Shown in pieces: positions 36,135-48,335 of a stretch of DNA of 64,000 bases (position 1 is its first letter; every line of letters begins with the position of its first letter). The DNA lies in the NCBI GenBank assembly GCA_948099385.1, contig CANUEZ040000191.1, positions 9,920,001 to 9,984,000 on the forward strand, given 5' to 3'. A program made the position numbers and the translations under genes. The notes below the pieces were generated by a model. That model ran no database searches and was not told the origin of the DNA. It saw only the letters and a list, made by a program, of their open reading frames with translations. This DNA is from Fasciola hepatica (Eukaryota; Platyhelminthes; Trematoda; Plagiorchiida; Fasciolidae).

Positions 36135-36312
36135 TGGGACAACAAAATGTCTTGTGGGGCGTTGGTGTTGAATTGTATATCAACCAATTCGAAGTGGTTC
36201 ATTGGAAATTGCTGTCACTGTGCCGCGAACTCAAAGAGCGTTGCATAGAGCACGTGAGTCGAGCACAAAATTATATTAGATTCGTTCGGCAACTTTTGTT
36301 GGTTAACTACAG
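36135..36312 (+). CDS. Weak candidate exon
   Basis: Lies in a 105-codon open frame without an ATG. The peptide contains NVLWGVGVELYINQFEVVHW and ELKERCIEHVSRAQNYIRFV, a plausible helical protein. The acceptor (GAAGACAG) lacks a good pyrimidine tract and the donor (CAG|GTGTTT) is weak. Its end phase (2) does not fit the exon at 40,964, so it may be chance or belong elsewhere. Confidence 0.2.
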
Positions 36313-36756
36313 GTGTTTTTATTTATTTTTAAGTAACATTGCGAACAGGAAGTTATTACCTACTACGGTAAGTTGTAGGAGATAACCTCCTGTTGCCCTG
36401 GAATGGTTATTTGTTGAATTTTGTGGGCTCATGGTGTCAAACCAGGGTTCTGTAAGAGTTTGATTACATGGTTCGTTTTCAAAAACTGTCACCAAGTAAA
36501 ACATTTTCATAATGACCAATGTGGCTGCCTACCTGGATTCTCAGCGAGAAGGGTAAACGTCCACTACGACGGCTATATTTATTGGTAGCTCGCTCGCTTC
36601 CATAAGCCATCTTTTTTCACTGATTGAACCGTTTACCTAGTGAACGAATAACAAGGGCCAAATGCAGGTTCTCGGGAAAGTAAGCATGAACTGGGTTGGA
36701 ACCGATAACTGACGTTCGTTGATACTAACATCAGGAGAACCCTATAAACAATGATT

Positions 36757-36957
36757 GGGAATTACAACAACTGATTACTGTTAGCGGTTCATTCACTCTC
36801 TCCGAAAAGTGTTGATTAGATTTGTTATAAAAAAACGATAGTAAAGCCAGTGAGTTTTTTGTGCTGTTCGTAATATTATATCATGCCTAGCTGTGTATGA
36901 CTGTTTTTACCTACACTCTGAATTGACGAAGATGGTTCCGATGAGGAGACAATATTC
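36757..36957 (+). repeat. 200-bp duplicated segment, copy 1
   Basis: Nearly the same as 38,260-38,459 (about 1,503 bp downstream, same strand), sharing for example GATAGTAAAGCCAGTGAGTT and CATGCCTAGCTGTGTATGAC with a few substitutions and 1-bp indels. No terminal repeats or coding content seen. Confidence 0.85.
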
Positions 36958-37069
36958 GTTTCAGCTCAAACATCATCTTGCGCTGACGGGCTGTCTCACA
37001 AGTACACTCGCGAACACATACTTCGTGGACAACTCACCCAAACATCTCAGATGCTTCGGCTTGTATTCG

Positions 37070-37113
37070 TACACACACCAACACACACCCGCCCACGTAC
37101 ACACCACTCACAC
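37070..37113. repeat. CA-rich microsatellite
   Basis: Imperfect (CA)n with CCC and GT interruptions. Confidence 0.65.
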
Positions 37114-37159
37114 TGGGCGAGAGGGAGTTAGTTGACGCTAGTCGCAATTGCTCCCGAAC

Positions 37160-37227
37160 CGCACTGTGGCAGAGAGGTAACGCACTTGTTTACGGAATGA
37201 AACAGCCCTGGATCCAAACCACGATTT
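37160..37227 (+). repeat. tRNA-like SINE head or tRNA pseudogene
   Basis: An A-box match TGGCAGAGAGGT (37,167-37,178) is followed 31 bp later by a degenerate B-box GGATCCAAACC (37,210-37,220). Between them TGTTT (37,187-37,191) and AAACA (37,200-37,204) form a 5-bp anticodon-type stem with an 8-nt loop. The T-arm is only partly paired and no clean acceptor stem closes it, so it is not a working tRNA. Typical of a tRNA-derived SINE head. Confidence 0.35.
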
Positions 37228-37234
37228 TGAATAA

Positions 37235-38259
37235 AACTATGCCTCATTGATGAGATTCAACAATAACGAAGATCAAGTCTATTGCTGCGAAAAGCAGAGT
37301 TGGTCAGATGACCTTAAGTTTTTGAGTGAAATGGCAGACTTCAATGAAAAGTCAGCCGAACAAAGATTCATCAGTCACACATAATCGCATCGAAAATGCA
37401 TGCTTCATCATGTGCGTCCATGTGCTCTCTCTAACACATGTATAGCGATATGATAACCATGGGTCGGGCATATTGCACCGGGAAGTAAGAGTGCATTACC
37501 CAAGAACCAGTTGCGCCTAAACGTGAAAATGTTTCAATGGCTTGAACTTCACTGATGGGACTACAGTGCCAGTATGGTCGGGGTCTCTGGGAGATCGGCA
37601 AACGGTGAGGTGTGTGACTCATCAATATTGGAGGGATCTTAGAACACGCTTCAATACTGTTTTGAAGGTGACGCTTATAGAATATGGACGGGTCCCGTGA
37701 AGGAAACAGAACGAAAAGGGGAACCATGTCAAGATAAACAATAAGTATTATCAATCCAGTTATTATTTGCATGCACTACGATAATGACAGTTCGTTGTGA
37801 CCAGCACTCAGAGAATTCGGATCCTGAAGACTGAAAAATCCCTGGATGTTTTTGGGACACTTCATCAAAGGAGTGCATTCGGCCATTTAAAGTGAGGATT
37901 GCTTCATCATATGCCGTGTTGATGAGCTTGACCTACAGTAAATTTCGTCGCGAGTGGGTCACACGCTACAGACAAGATTGGTAATCTTTAAAACTCCAGG
38001 GTCATTGCGAAACTATGCAGGTTCCATGAAATTCTATGTGGGCACGTAAAAACCGGGTTCAAATCTGATCACCTACTGTGGCAAAAAACACGGTGTATAT
38101 CTTGATCGGAAAACGTTATGCCAGTTCTATTCAGAACCGGAGAAACAAAAGTCTGTATTCTAGAAAACGTGCACACTCTAGTTCTTGCTTCACTGCGCGT
38201 AATGTTCAGTTTCCACCACGAAAATACCCACTTGAAAATGAAATATGTGGCTTATGGTT
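37235..38259. other. No recognised gene
   Basis: Contains a minus-strand 113-codon open frame (37,431-37,772) without recognised domains and a B-box-like GGGTTCAAATC near 38,054 with no A-box partner. Confidence 0.3.
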
Positions 38260-38459
38260 GAGAAATACAACAAATAATTACTGTTAGTGGGTTATTCACT
38301 CTCTCCGGAAAGTGTTGATTAGATTGGGTATAAAAAACGATAGTAAAGCCAGTGAGTTTTATGTGCTGTTCGTCATATTATATCATGCCTAGCTGTGTAT
38401 GACTGTTTTTACCTACACTCTGAATTGACAAAGATGGTTCCGATGAGGAGACAATATTC
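38260..38459 (+). repeat. 200-bp duplicated segment, copy 2
   Basis: Partner of 36,757-36,957 in direct orientation. The intervening 1.3 kb includes the tRNA-like head. Confidence 0.85.
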
Positions 38460-40963
38460 CTAATCCAATGATTCTGGTTTTTCAAAGCGTGTTTTGAACG
38501 ACATTTGCTTAACAAGTTATGACAAACACACAGCATCTTTTATAGATCACCCAGGCTTAGTTGTAATTTCGTCAATGGTTATTGCCGGATTATCTAGTTA
38601 TTACAATGAGGATTCTCACCAGTGGGAAAAACTAACCGATAGTAAAATATGAGTCAGGAGTGACTGGCAGTGATATCCAGTTATTCCGATGATTTACTGT
38701 GCCTATTTTTTGGACTATGCATAAACACTGAAATATGAATTATTTACACCGTGTAAACAGAAGTTGATTGTTGACGTATTTCAAGTCACGACCTGTGGCA
38801 CAGCTACCAATCGTATACCATATGTTTCCATGTCCCGCACTTAAACCGAAATACCCGGTGTCAAAATAATAAGAAAGTTGGATCGGGTGAAATAATCATT
38901 ATGTCGTCGAATATCTGAAAGCCTAATGAGATACAATGTGCAAATATAATTGCACCGTTCTGCCTGACAACATATCACCGCTGATTATCCAAGTTTATAA
39001 TGAAAACGTGTAGAATCGATCGTACCGGAGATATGTGGAATAATGTCTATGGAAACATGATGAGTAAAAAGGCGTTTTTAAGCATCTTCCCAATCAAGTG
39101 CCTATGTTGACGAATTTCTGTTGCCCTCATGAGGGAGAAGGCTGACTAGATCAAATGAGAAAATGGATGATTTACACGAATGGAAACTGATCTTACCGGA
39201 AGCGTAGGCTCACTTCGGGAATTAGGACCACACACAAAGCGACAAATGAGTAGATTTTGTCAAAGAGATGCACGCATACAACGCACAGATTGGTTTAAAT
39301 GTCATTCTGTCCATACCCAAGCTTTATTTGGTTGTAGTTTCATCTCGCACTTTTCATTTTATACAACTGATTCGACAAACAAAGAAACCTATAAATAGTC
39401 CAATATTGACGACAATGGATATTATTCCAGAATTGTGGGAACTATTAGCCTCATCGCAACCGATCTTTCGAACGACAACTTTGTCATTGGTGGAATGTGC
39501 GAATAATATATCGGTTAAAAGTGATGACATAATTAAGTAGCACACTTTACAACCAATTTCAAAAAGCAGCATGGCGACTGTTCATGTGCGTTTCTCATAG
39601 TGTACAATTGCTCCCGCATGTGTGTAGGCCATGCAACAAACATTTTTCCTAGTGGGAGGGATGTAACAGAGTAACATTTATTTTAATCATTTAGGCAGTT
39701 GCCGATTTCGATTTGTTTGTTTATCGAAGGAATGGACGTCAAATTTGCAACGAGCCAAACTGAATTTTACGAATTTGGAACACTTGTAACTTCGACGTGA
39801 CATCTGAGTATCTTTCAACGGTCGAGTGCAATCATTAGATTTACCATTTTATTAGGCTCCGGAAGTGAATATCAATTCAATGATCTTCAATGAAAGGCGC
39901 TGATGTGTCGATGATTTTCGGTAATCAAAAGGAAAACGGATGTGCTCCTATCATCAAAACAATCAGGATGTAAGTGCAATTATTAGACACACTGGACATT
40001 TAGAAATGTGCGGTCTCTTTGCACGCACTCTTCTGCTTATGTTTTTAAAAAAGTTCGGGTGCAAAATGTTTTATCTTGTAAAGTGCAAGTAAAGTGAACT
40101 AGGTGAAATTCCAAACTGAATCTAAATTTTCATCGAATTAGATCATAAAATCCACTGATTTTGAGATTTTCATCGCTGATGTGCTCCTTACTAAACTGCG
40201 TTTCCTCTACCAAATCTCATCAATTTTTTGGTGCGACTGATTCCCGCTGATTGTGAGGCCTTCCTTCTTGGTGGACCTGTTGAAAACTAATAATTTGTTT
40301 ATTCACTGCAATTCTGAATGCAACTCGTCATGCTCCAAGAAATTTACTTGTTGTTTCTGCAAGTGATAACACAAACAGAAACCATAGTTATGTACAAAAT
40401 TGCAACCACTTATGAGGTAATAAGTGCGTACCGGCTCATAAAATTTCCACCGCTTCCCATGGAAACACGCGAATATCATCTGTCATACACCAGTGCGTCT
40501 GACCCCCTGAAGCAGCAATCCAAATTGATAACTGGTTCATTTTTGTTCATAGTATTCTCCGTCTTTTGCGCCTCACTTTACTTGACCTGGTGATTGGGGT
40601 ATTATGCTAGTAATCGTGGTCATTGCCACGAACAAATTATTTTAACTCACTCCTCAATACTCTATCACAGTTAGAGCATTGCCAGATTATTCGATTACTC
40701 TTGACCTAATCCCAAATGTTGGCGTGTTTTCAAATTAGGGTTACGAGCCATTTTCTCACTCAACTTGGTATAATTTGTGGATTGGGTGGCCTGAACTCCA
40801 GGAAAGCGCGTCTATGTATCAGTCGGTCTCTGTTTCAGCGGATTATCTCTTTCCATGTTTACAACCATGTTTACATTCAGAGTTTCCAATAGTCCATACC
40901 ATTCCACTCATCAAGTAATCTTCATAGGTTGCCGTCATTTTGTTATTTAATTTGCTTTCCTAG
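38460..40963. other. No firm gene; two exon-like frames
   Basis: Frames at 39,268-39,540 (90 codons, ending before a GTAGCA donor) and 40,318-40,593 (91 codons, ending in a hydrophobic helix) look protein-like but lack a good splice partner or a recognised domain. Confidence 0.25.
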
Positions 40964-41202
40964 TGGAACTATTTGATCAGTGGTGCGAAAAGATTTTGCA
41001 GTTGATCAAATTTAAATTCTCCTCTCCCCATTTGCTTGATGGGATTTCACACCCCATGCACCATGAGCTTCTGTACTATTCCCTGTTCTACCTATTACTC
41101 GGTCACACGATCGCTCGCACGTGGTCGTTAGACACTCCATCGAATCTGATTCCTCCTCCATTGAAACCAACTACAATTCGATACGACCTCAGTTATCTTT
41201 GA
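40964..41202 (+). CDS. Candidate terminal exon, unidentified spliced gene
   Basis: Starts after a very good acceptor (TTTTGTTATTTAATTTGCTTTCCTAG ending 40,963, shown here as a pattern) and runs open for 79 codons to TGA at 41,200-41,202. It starts in phase 1, which fits the end of the candidate exon at 30,433-30,613 (A plus TG gives ATG). The peptide includes LFDQWCEKILQLIKFKFSSP, a leucine- and tyrosine-rich helix (ELLYYSLFYLLLG) and a proline-rich end. An overlapping frame (41,121-41,390, 89 codons) continues in another phase and looks membrane-like, so a frameshifted or alternative end is possible. Family unknown. Confidence 0.35.
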
Positions 41203-42339
41203 CAAAATCATTCCATCCATGCACCGTGTATGCATTGGCAGGGATATATTTGCACCCATTATCATTTCCTTCATTATGCGGCGCATCAATCGATATTTGC
41301 GTCCATTTTGTTGGGTACGCTAGGTTTATGAATTTGAAGAAAATTTACTTCGAGCACGACGTTCCCAGATATGATGACTATCGAGAATAATTGAGACTGG
41401 TTGCCGATACAAGAGTCATATACCTTTGATAGATATTTTTTTATTTTTCGGTATAAAGAAAAGGTATTGGAGTGATGAACAGTTTGGATACTTGTAAAAA
41501 CTGTATTTCGGCAAAATAACCTGAGAAGATTTTGTCGCAGCTCAACCGAATGTTAGTTTGCACAGATTCATGATGACAAAGGCAATCATGTTTGGTGTGC
41601 GACCAAAGTGAACTTTGTTCAACAGAGAATGCAAATTACCTGGGCAAAGTTTTCTATTTGAATCGATTTTTTAAGGGTCAGGAATTGTCCACTGGTAAGA
41701 TACTCATGGATGGAGACTACAATAATTTACACACGATGCATGTTAGATTTTGGACCCACAAACAAAAAGGGTTTTTGTGATCTAACCGAATGCGTCACTG
41801 AAGCGCACTTATCACTGCACTTCTGAGGTAATCCCATCAGCTTGTGTTCAGATCAAGTGCCAGGTGTATGCAGTAAATTCCCACAGAGTAACTGCTCTAT
41901 AGAAAACCCTACGACTTTACGGGTACCTGTAGCTTCTATCGAGCTTACTGTTTTCCATTTGAAACCTATCAATGTTTTCTGAGGAATTTCGCTGGCTATC
42001 TGGATTTGTGTTTGCAAAGTATCTTTCAATTTGAGACCATCTATGTGCAGGCCGATAGATTTTACTGTTTCTTGTTAAAAAAAACTACATAAGTCAAAAA
42101 AACAGGCCGACAAAGCAGCGTAAATTCTGTATGACAGTTCACATATATACTGGTAGAACCTGAAATCCAGCTCCCGGATAAGCTCTGTATAGATATCATC
42201 GTGGGAAATTGAAGTTGTCGGAAAACGTGCTGTGCTATGGAAGAGCTTTGTAGTAAAACATCCAGTATCTAGAGAATGGTTATTTTCAAGGCTGGAAAAC
42301 TCAACTAGCATGTTGTCCTTTGCCTCAGGCTGTATTTTT
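41203..42339. other. No recognised gene
   Basis: Beyond the overlapping frame to 41,390 there are only short frames; a minus-strand 111-codon frame (42,075-42,410) overlaps the LINE relic antisense. Confidence 0.3.
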
Positions 42340-42720
42340 GCCTGTAAATAGCAACAGTTCTGAGGTTCCTCGAATCGAGTCCATGGGTGTTTGGGGGCAG
42401 TTAAGTACACAGAAGATCAAGAAGCCCGCATGCCCCGATGGACTATCCTCTACTGTCCTGGGAATGTGCGCCGGTGCTACGTCCGGGTTCACTGCGGATG
42501 TTTTCAACTCTTGAATAAAAAGTGGTAAGTTAGCTGAAATGCAGATCTACAAGGATAGCGCTTGTCCCAAAGAAGGAGCCTGGTACCTTTGGCCCCATTA
42601 CACGTATATTTTCCATACTCAAAACGATGGAGAGACGTTTCGTGCAACATGTTGTCGCCGAGGGCGCGGCGGAATATATCTACCAACTTGCATATTGACC
42701 CTCCCAATCCAAGCTTGGTG
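42340..42720 (+). mobile_element. LINE reverse-transcriptase relic of a second type (jockey/CR1-like)
   Basis: The first frame reads QLSTQKIKKPACPDGLSSTV followed by LGMCAGATSGFTADVFNS and a stop (to 42,514). This matches the fingers block of jockey/CR1-type reverse transcriptases (K-A-x-GPDGI-x-x-x-VLK-x-CA...FN-S-L). A shifted frame then gives ALVPKKEPGTFGPITRIFSI and LKTMERRF for the P-V-PKK...YRPIALTSxxxKxxERL block. The catalytic YxDD region is not preserved downstream. It differs from the family at 10.1, 47 and 54.7 kb, which uses FLDLKAAFDSV/YADDI blocks. Confidence 0.75.
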
Positions 42721-44901
42721 CCATAACATAAATGATAAACTTGAATGCAACCTACATAGATAAGAAATTTAGGACGGTTGAAACTGTAAGAATGCTTTTG
42801 TCAATCTCTGAAGATCAGTGTTGCTCAGTATTGTATAAGAATCCGGAGTGGAGCATAGCTTGTGCAGACTGATTTGTGCCTGTGTCAACCCAGAATAAAC
42901 CTTTAATAGAATGACATACTATTCGTCAACTGTCGGTGTCAGTATCTTACATAGCGATATTCTTTCACCCCACTCTTTTATGTCTATTCCATTTTTATTT
43001 ATTTCATGATAATTATAATAATGTTGTTCATGTATCGAGCATTCTAGATATAATTTCGCTGCTGTTATTTGAAGCAGATTAGACGACATTTTCAGTTGGT
43101 CAATATCCCGTTCTCTAGATGTGGAACCATCAGGATGTTACAGGTTGTCATTTTACCGATTATCCAGAGGATCAGATCAGAATAGTACTGAAAGACTCCC
43201 TCTTTTTTCTGCACACAATGAAAATATTCTCTTGTCTTCCGTAGCCAAATAGCATTGGTATTCCATCTCCATAAGATCTTTCGTGGTCAGTGGGCGAGGG
43301 TGGGATATTCTGTGAATTCAGTGAGCTGTCAATTTCCTCCCTCAGATAGCGTATGCGCTGCGCATTTTATAAACGCAAACAAAAGTTTCAAACCTTTTTC
43401 ATCACTCAATACAGGCTTTACTGATTATCAGTAATATTACCTGATATGCCTAATACGTACCCACTTTTGGTCATAAGAAACACGGAACATCTCAAAACGC
43501 GGTGGCATTTCCATATCAACATCTGTTGGTATTACGAAAAACAAAAAGTTCTATGCTTGCGATCGTTTAACTTCAAAAATTGGTTGCATCAATATCTTCC
43601 ACGCACTCAACGTTCACGTTCTTTCTCCCTTACCATTATATTTATAATAATTCTGCTTTGTCGAATCTCGCTTGATTGTCTGCTCACTGCCAGGAATTTT
43701 TTCATAACTACGAAACTGCTTGGGCTTTGAATATTAGTCTATTGTTTTGCCCTTTTTATGGTGAAATTTTGCATAGATTACGATATTTTTATTCAAAGAA
43801 GTGATGTAAATTCACCGTTCGGTTTTCGCAAAACATCTACTGATTTGACTTACCTTGAATAAATAGTAACATCAGTAGAAAAGCCAGTGTCCATTACTAA
43901 GTGAAAGATACTGCCAGAAAATTGGCCGAGCTCGGGTACGGGTTGGATAAAAGTAGACACATAAATCATATGGAAACATGGACTAATAATCATTCAGCAC
44001 ATTTAAAACAGACAAACAAACTGACACATGAGAGTGCGGGTGGGTTGGAACCAAGTGCAGTCGAATTGATTTGAATAACTGGCAAACATTATGCGGTGGT
44101 TGTAGAACATCTGATTTGGCATCCCGAAGTGGGTTGAACGTAGACGATATGAGCACAAAAAAAAGAGAACAATATTGGTTCTAAATGGTATTTCCAACAT
44201 TCCAGTAAGAAACAAATCATTGGGCCGGTGAATTCCCATGTCCGACGATCACCTCATATCGGCTGACAGTGGTTTATCCTAATGCTTTTTCACCGGCTTG
44301 CCCTTGTTCCAGTTATTCGGAGTCAGATTGCATAGCAACGTGCGTTACACGAAAGGATCTCCATGATCTAAGTTGGCATTTGCCTCTTTCTCCTCTGTTT
44401 CGACAGCACAGGTTCACAAGCAATCTGTCATAAGTTGTTATCATGAAAAACAATTTCCACCTGAGAAATAAGGAAATGATCATTTATTGACTTTTCAGTG
44501 TACAATGAATCTACTGTGTTTCCTCAAGCTTGGTACCCTCGAAGGATGAGCATTATTGTGATTCAAATGACGTGCACAAAGATTTCTCTCGACATTTGAA
44601 AACGGATAAAATTGTACTTCCTAGAGCATCAGTGGTAGACTATTCGCAGAATGTTTTATGCAGTATTCATGCCTAATGCGTGACGGTGACGAGTAAACAG
44701 TACGGCCCATGTTAAAAAACCCGAAGTCCGAAGCAGATTATTCGGTGTCGAAAATTCTACGCTGATTTATTTAATTTTAAAAAACGTTTTCTTTGTCGGG
44801 GAGACAGAATGATAGTGGGACGACAGTGGGTATTCATATCCACTTCAGAGCTTCACAGCAACCATCAAATTGTCTAACTGATAGATTTGAAGTGATGGGT
44901 G
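42721..44901. other. No recognised gene
   Basis: A 94-codon frame at 43,446-43,730 ends in a hydrophobic helix but has no identified family. Nothing else stands out. Confidence 0.3.
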
Positions 44902-44997
44902 ATGAACCTGTTTACGGCAATGAGTAGCAAGGAACTGGAACGGAATGTGCGTTGTGCTGGGGACATTATTCGGGAAGAATCACTTGAGATGAACCAG
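44902..44997 (+). CDS. Weak candidate first coding exon
   Basis: ATG at 44,902 opens 32 codons (MNLFTAMSSKELERNV to EESLEMNQ), ending exactly at CAG|GTAGGA, a good donor, in phase 0. The peptide is charged and helix-like. The frame stays open past the donor for 28 codons, so the splice is not required. Unknown product. Confidence 0.25.
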
Positions 44998-47209
44998 GTA
45001 GGATGGAAATATGGACATTCAGCACAGCTGTTTTTCATTGCAGAAACGGGTAACAGTGTCAACATTTTAAATCCACACTAGATATTGACGAATCATCAGA
45101 AAAGTTGCAGTTTCCGTCCACACATGTATGCAACAAGTAAGCGCATGAAAGTGCTGATATGGGACAACTAATGGTCTTCGACTTGTAGGATTCTTTCGGT
45201 GTGTCCACCACCTATTCTTTGGTATGCAGTTTACGATTTGTGGGCTCAATCGGTTTCATGAACGCCTTGTCGTGTAGCTACGAAAGTCCTCACTACACAA
45301 AAGACGGACAAATTGTCTAAACGCGTTTAGATTCCCGCAGATTGAGTAGGGTGTCAGATAGTGTTCTTGGAGTTGCTGTTCAATAAATGTTAGGAAGAAG
45401 AAGTACAGCACTATATTCTGAGGTGATTGTTAGGGGTTTTCGTATACACAGTGAAAATACGTGAATACGTTTACACTGCTGAGTCGAAAAATGCACACCG
45501 ATTGATCAAGATGTTGAAAACAGCGTTGAATAAATTGATTATGTGAACAATGTTCGTATTTTGTTTTAATGTGTGCATTAGTTAGGACGTTTTGTTAGGA
45601 CATCCGATAAAATTGACTAAGAGGTAAACAGCGAAAAATGAACCCAGTAAGCTCGACTACGGTTTATTTAAAAAGGATCACTGTGGATCTGTTGTTTTGC
45701 ATTCAATAACATCACATCGAGAGATATGCGCGCAATCCGACGTTGGTTTTATCACGGCAGATGACGTCGGCAAAAAGACGATTACACATTTCGACTCATG
45801 TTATCCAGCCTAGTGAGAATAAGCGAGCACATATTTGTATGAAAGGCCCTGGAAAATCCGTCGAAACGTACCAGCTCTACTTTATCAGTAACTAAAATTG
45901 AAACTTGTCAATTTCGGATTGTGCTTGTGAAGTTTGTGTCCAAATGAGTGATTTTCTTAATCGGGTAAATAGATTAACAAAAAGATGGAATCCGCGTGCA
46001 AACATTAAACAGCACCTCTCCTCATAGTAGGAGCTGGGGCAAAATCTGCAGCCATCGAATGGTCTTTTTTTCCAAAAAGGGATCATCGGAGTTCTTCTGA
46101 ACTGGCTGCGAGAGATGGAGTAGGCCGAATATAAATTCCATTTTCATTCCTTCCTCCGTATTCGGCTGCGAACTTCCATTCCGGCAAGCTGATTTAAAAT
46201 CGGGCTATTTGCGTTATTCAGACTCACTGTTAAATTATCCAGACTGTTGTTGTATATAGTCGGCAGTCTTACGGTTGGTCACTTCGCATTCAGACCATCA
46301 AACGATAGTTCTTTCAGGCTCAAGCCTCAGGTGACTTACGCTAATTGTAAGTTTTTGATTTTCTTCACGCTTTCTCTTGTTCACCATTTTTTGCGTGGTA
46401 TTGTTTGACATTTTGGTACTTCTTTCCAAACGAAAAAATTTTTCCAGCTGTTCGGTGCAGCAGTTTCCCTATATGAATCTTAGAATATGCAACGACGTTC
46501 TCACTGAACAGGGCTGTGCGTGTCGAGGATTAGATATGAGTGCTGAGCTTTGTGCGAGATAAGCCTCCGAGTATATGTTCCGTGGGTGTCTTATGGATTG
46601 CTTGGTGGTTTGTAGTTATGTATGCAAACAGAATGTCTGGAAGGAGGTCATCCTCGTTTTGCTGTACAGACTGAACTCAATGCACGTATTCGTTTGTTTT
46701 TGTTCATTCGCTCTAACTTGCCGTTCATCGCCGGATAATACGGTGTGGATTCTGGAAGTCTCGCAATGTCAGGTTTCATAAATATCCCAAAGTGCGTTGG
46801 TCTTGCTCCTCAATAAAAAGCGCGCATCTATCAGCAAGCAGTGTAATTTATATTGTTTTCTGACATACACTTTTCATCCGTTATCCTGATCCTCAAAGCA
46901 CAAGGAACACAGAAAAAAGCTACGAAACGAATTGTTTTTCAAATGCTGAAATCCAGAGTATAACGGAAAATTGGTGGTCAACCTATGTTTTTTCAGCGTA
47001 AACCTGCTGCATGCATTGCGCAGAGTACCTGCATTATTCATTTCGGTTATTGACAATTGGTTCAGTTGAAAATACTGTTCCGTGGTAAAAAACTCATGGT
47101 TCATGGTAAACAGGGCACAAAATCAGCTCTCTCCATGTCAGAAATCCATGAGACTGCTTGAATCCATGTACACGGTCACGTGACTTGGGGCTCATCTAAA
47201 CCTAACCAA
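44998..47209. other. No firm gene
   Basis: At 46,449 a strong acceptor (AATTTTTCCAG) precedes a cysteine-rich 38-codon frame (CSVQQFPYMNLRICNDV... to TAA at 46,560-46,562) that could be a small terminal exon. Otherwise short frames only. Confidence 0.25.
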
Positions 47210-48335
47210 GATAGGTGAACTGGGTTGTCTCTATTCACCGTTTGAATCGACGTATCGTCTTGATCGTTCACTGTCGTTGTGTTTCTACTAATTCTCGCGA
47301 CAATCGTCTCCGCGGACGGGTTTGCATTACGCACTGTTTGTTGAAGAATGGTGTATCTGTAAACTATGTGTCGGTACTCAGGTATGGGAGGGCCTCTGAC
47401 CCACTTTCACTGTAGAATACTGTCTCCAGCGAGGTAAGACCGGGCTGCAATATATCTCCGTTTCTTTTCTATTTTTCTGCATAGGATGTCCTACGCAAAG
47501 CTCTCTCTGGTTTGCCAAACAGTGAAGTTGAAATCTTTCCAGGGAACAGAGTTTCACCTAGGGCAAGCAGCTGATATCTTCTTGTTGAGCGACGATTCAC
47601 AAATTATTCAACAAACATTGGCTCGTTTGTCGATCGATGAGTGTCGATATAGTATGTGATTTACGCCTTCAAAAGCAAGTTACTTCTTCCAAACTGACAA
47701 GAGTCTGTGTCGGTACCAACTATTATTAGTATTCAGTTAGGAGCAGCCAGTGGCTTTATTGCTTCGAGAGCTTCATTGCAGGTGGTGTTGATGTAAGGGA
47801 GGAAGTTACGTCACAGATTGGGAGAGCCAGGATGGCTTTGACCAAAATTGTACCATCTGTTGTGAGTCCATGATATACTGCTTTCCCTCTGGAAAGGGAT
47901 TTATATCGTCACGATTCTCAGTGTTTCGATAACGTTGCGAGACCTTGCCCCTTCGCGTTGAGGATCATCGGTGACTTCACGTATTTAACCGCTTATATCT
48001 CCGGAACACTCCTCGTGTCTGGTGGGAATATCGGGTGAGAAATGAAGAGGTTTGTCGTCATGTGTTTGGAGCTGATAGTCGCCCACTGACCAGGATAACC
48101 ACCCTACATCAACTGGGATGGCAGAAGAAGATATTGTGCATGCCTGAAAAAAGCGGCTTAGCAGTCAGGCTATGAATTGGTGCAGGAGCATGAAGAACTA
48201 TGCTTCGGCCGTTGCTTTCCGCATACCCGTTTGGGACCCAGGTGACGAGGATCACCGTTTATTAGAGAGGCTGAGTGACACGTTTGGGAACCAAAACCAG
48301 TGATGCGAGTGCTGTATAGCACTAGGTGGTAAAAC
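47210..48335 (+). mobile_element. LINE relic, reverse transcriptase to C terminus
   Basis: The longest LINE copy here. Ordered blocks: CLLKNGVSVNYVSVLR (about 47,335-47,385); EVRPGCNISPFLF (about 47,431-47,470, for GVRQGCPISPFLF); ALSGLPNSEVEIFPGNRV; then ADIFLLSDDSQIIQQTLARL (from about 47,570), where the YADD motif has lost its Tyr and one catalytic Asp. FTPSK, FIAGGVDVREEVTSQIGRAR and RCETLPLRVED (about 47,935) follow. RVWWEYRVRNEEVCRHVFG, LGWQ...CMPEK, NWCRSMK, WDPGDEDHRLLERLSDTFGN and CECCIAL close it near 48,335. These are the conserved C-terminal blocks of an abundant flatworm LINE family. Stops and shifts make it inactive. The endonuclease half was not found. Confidence 0.88.
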
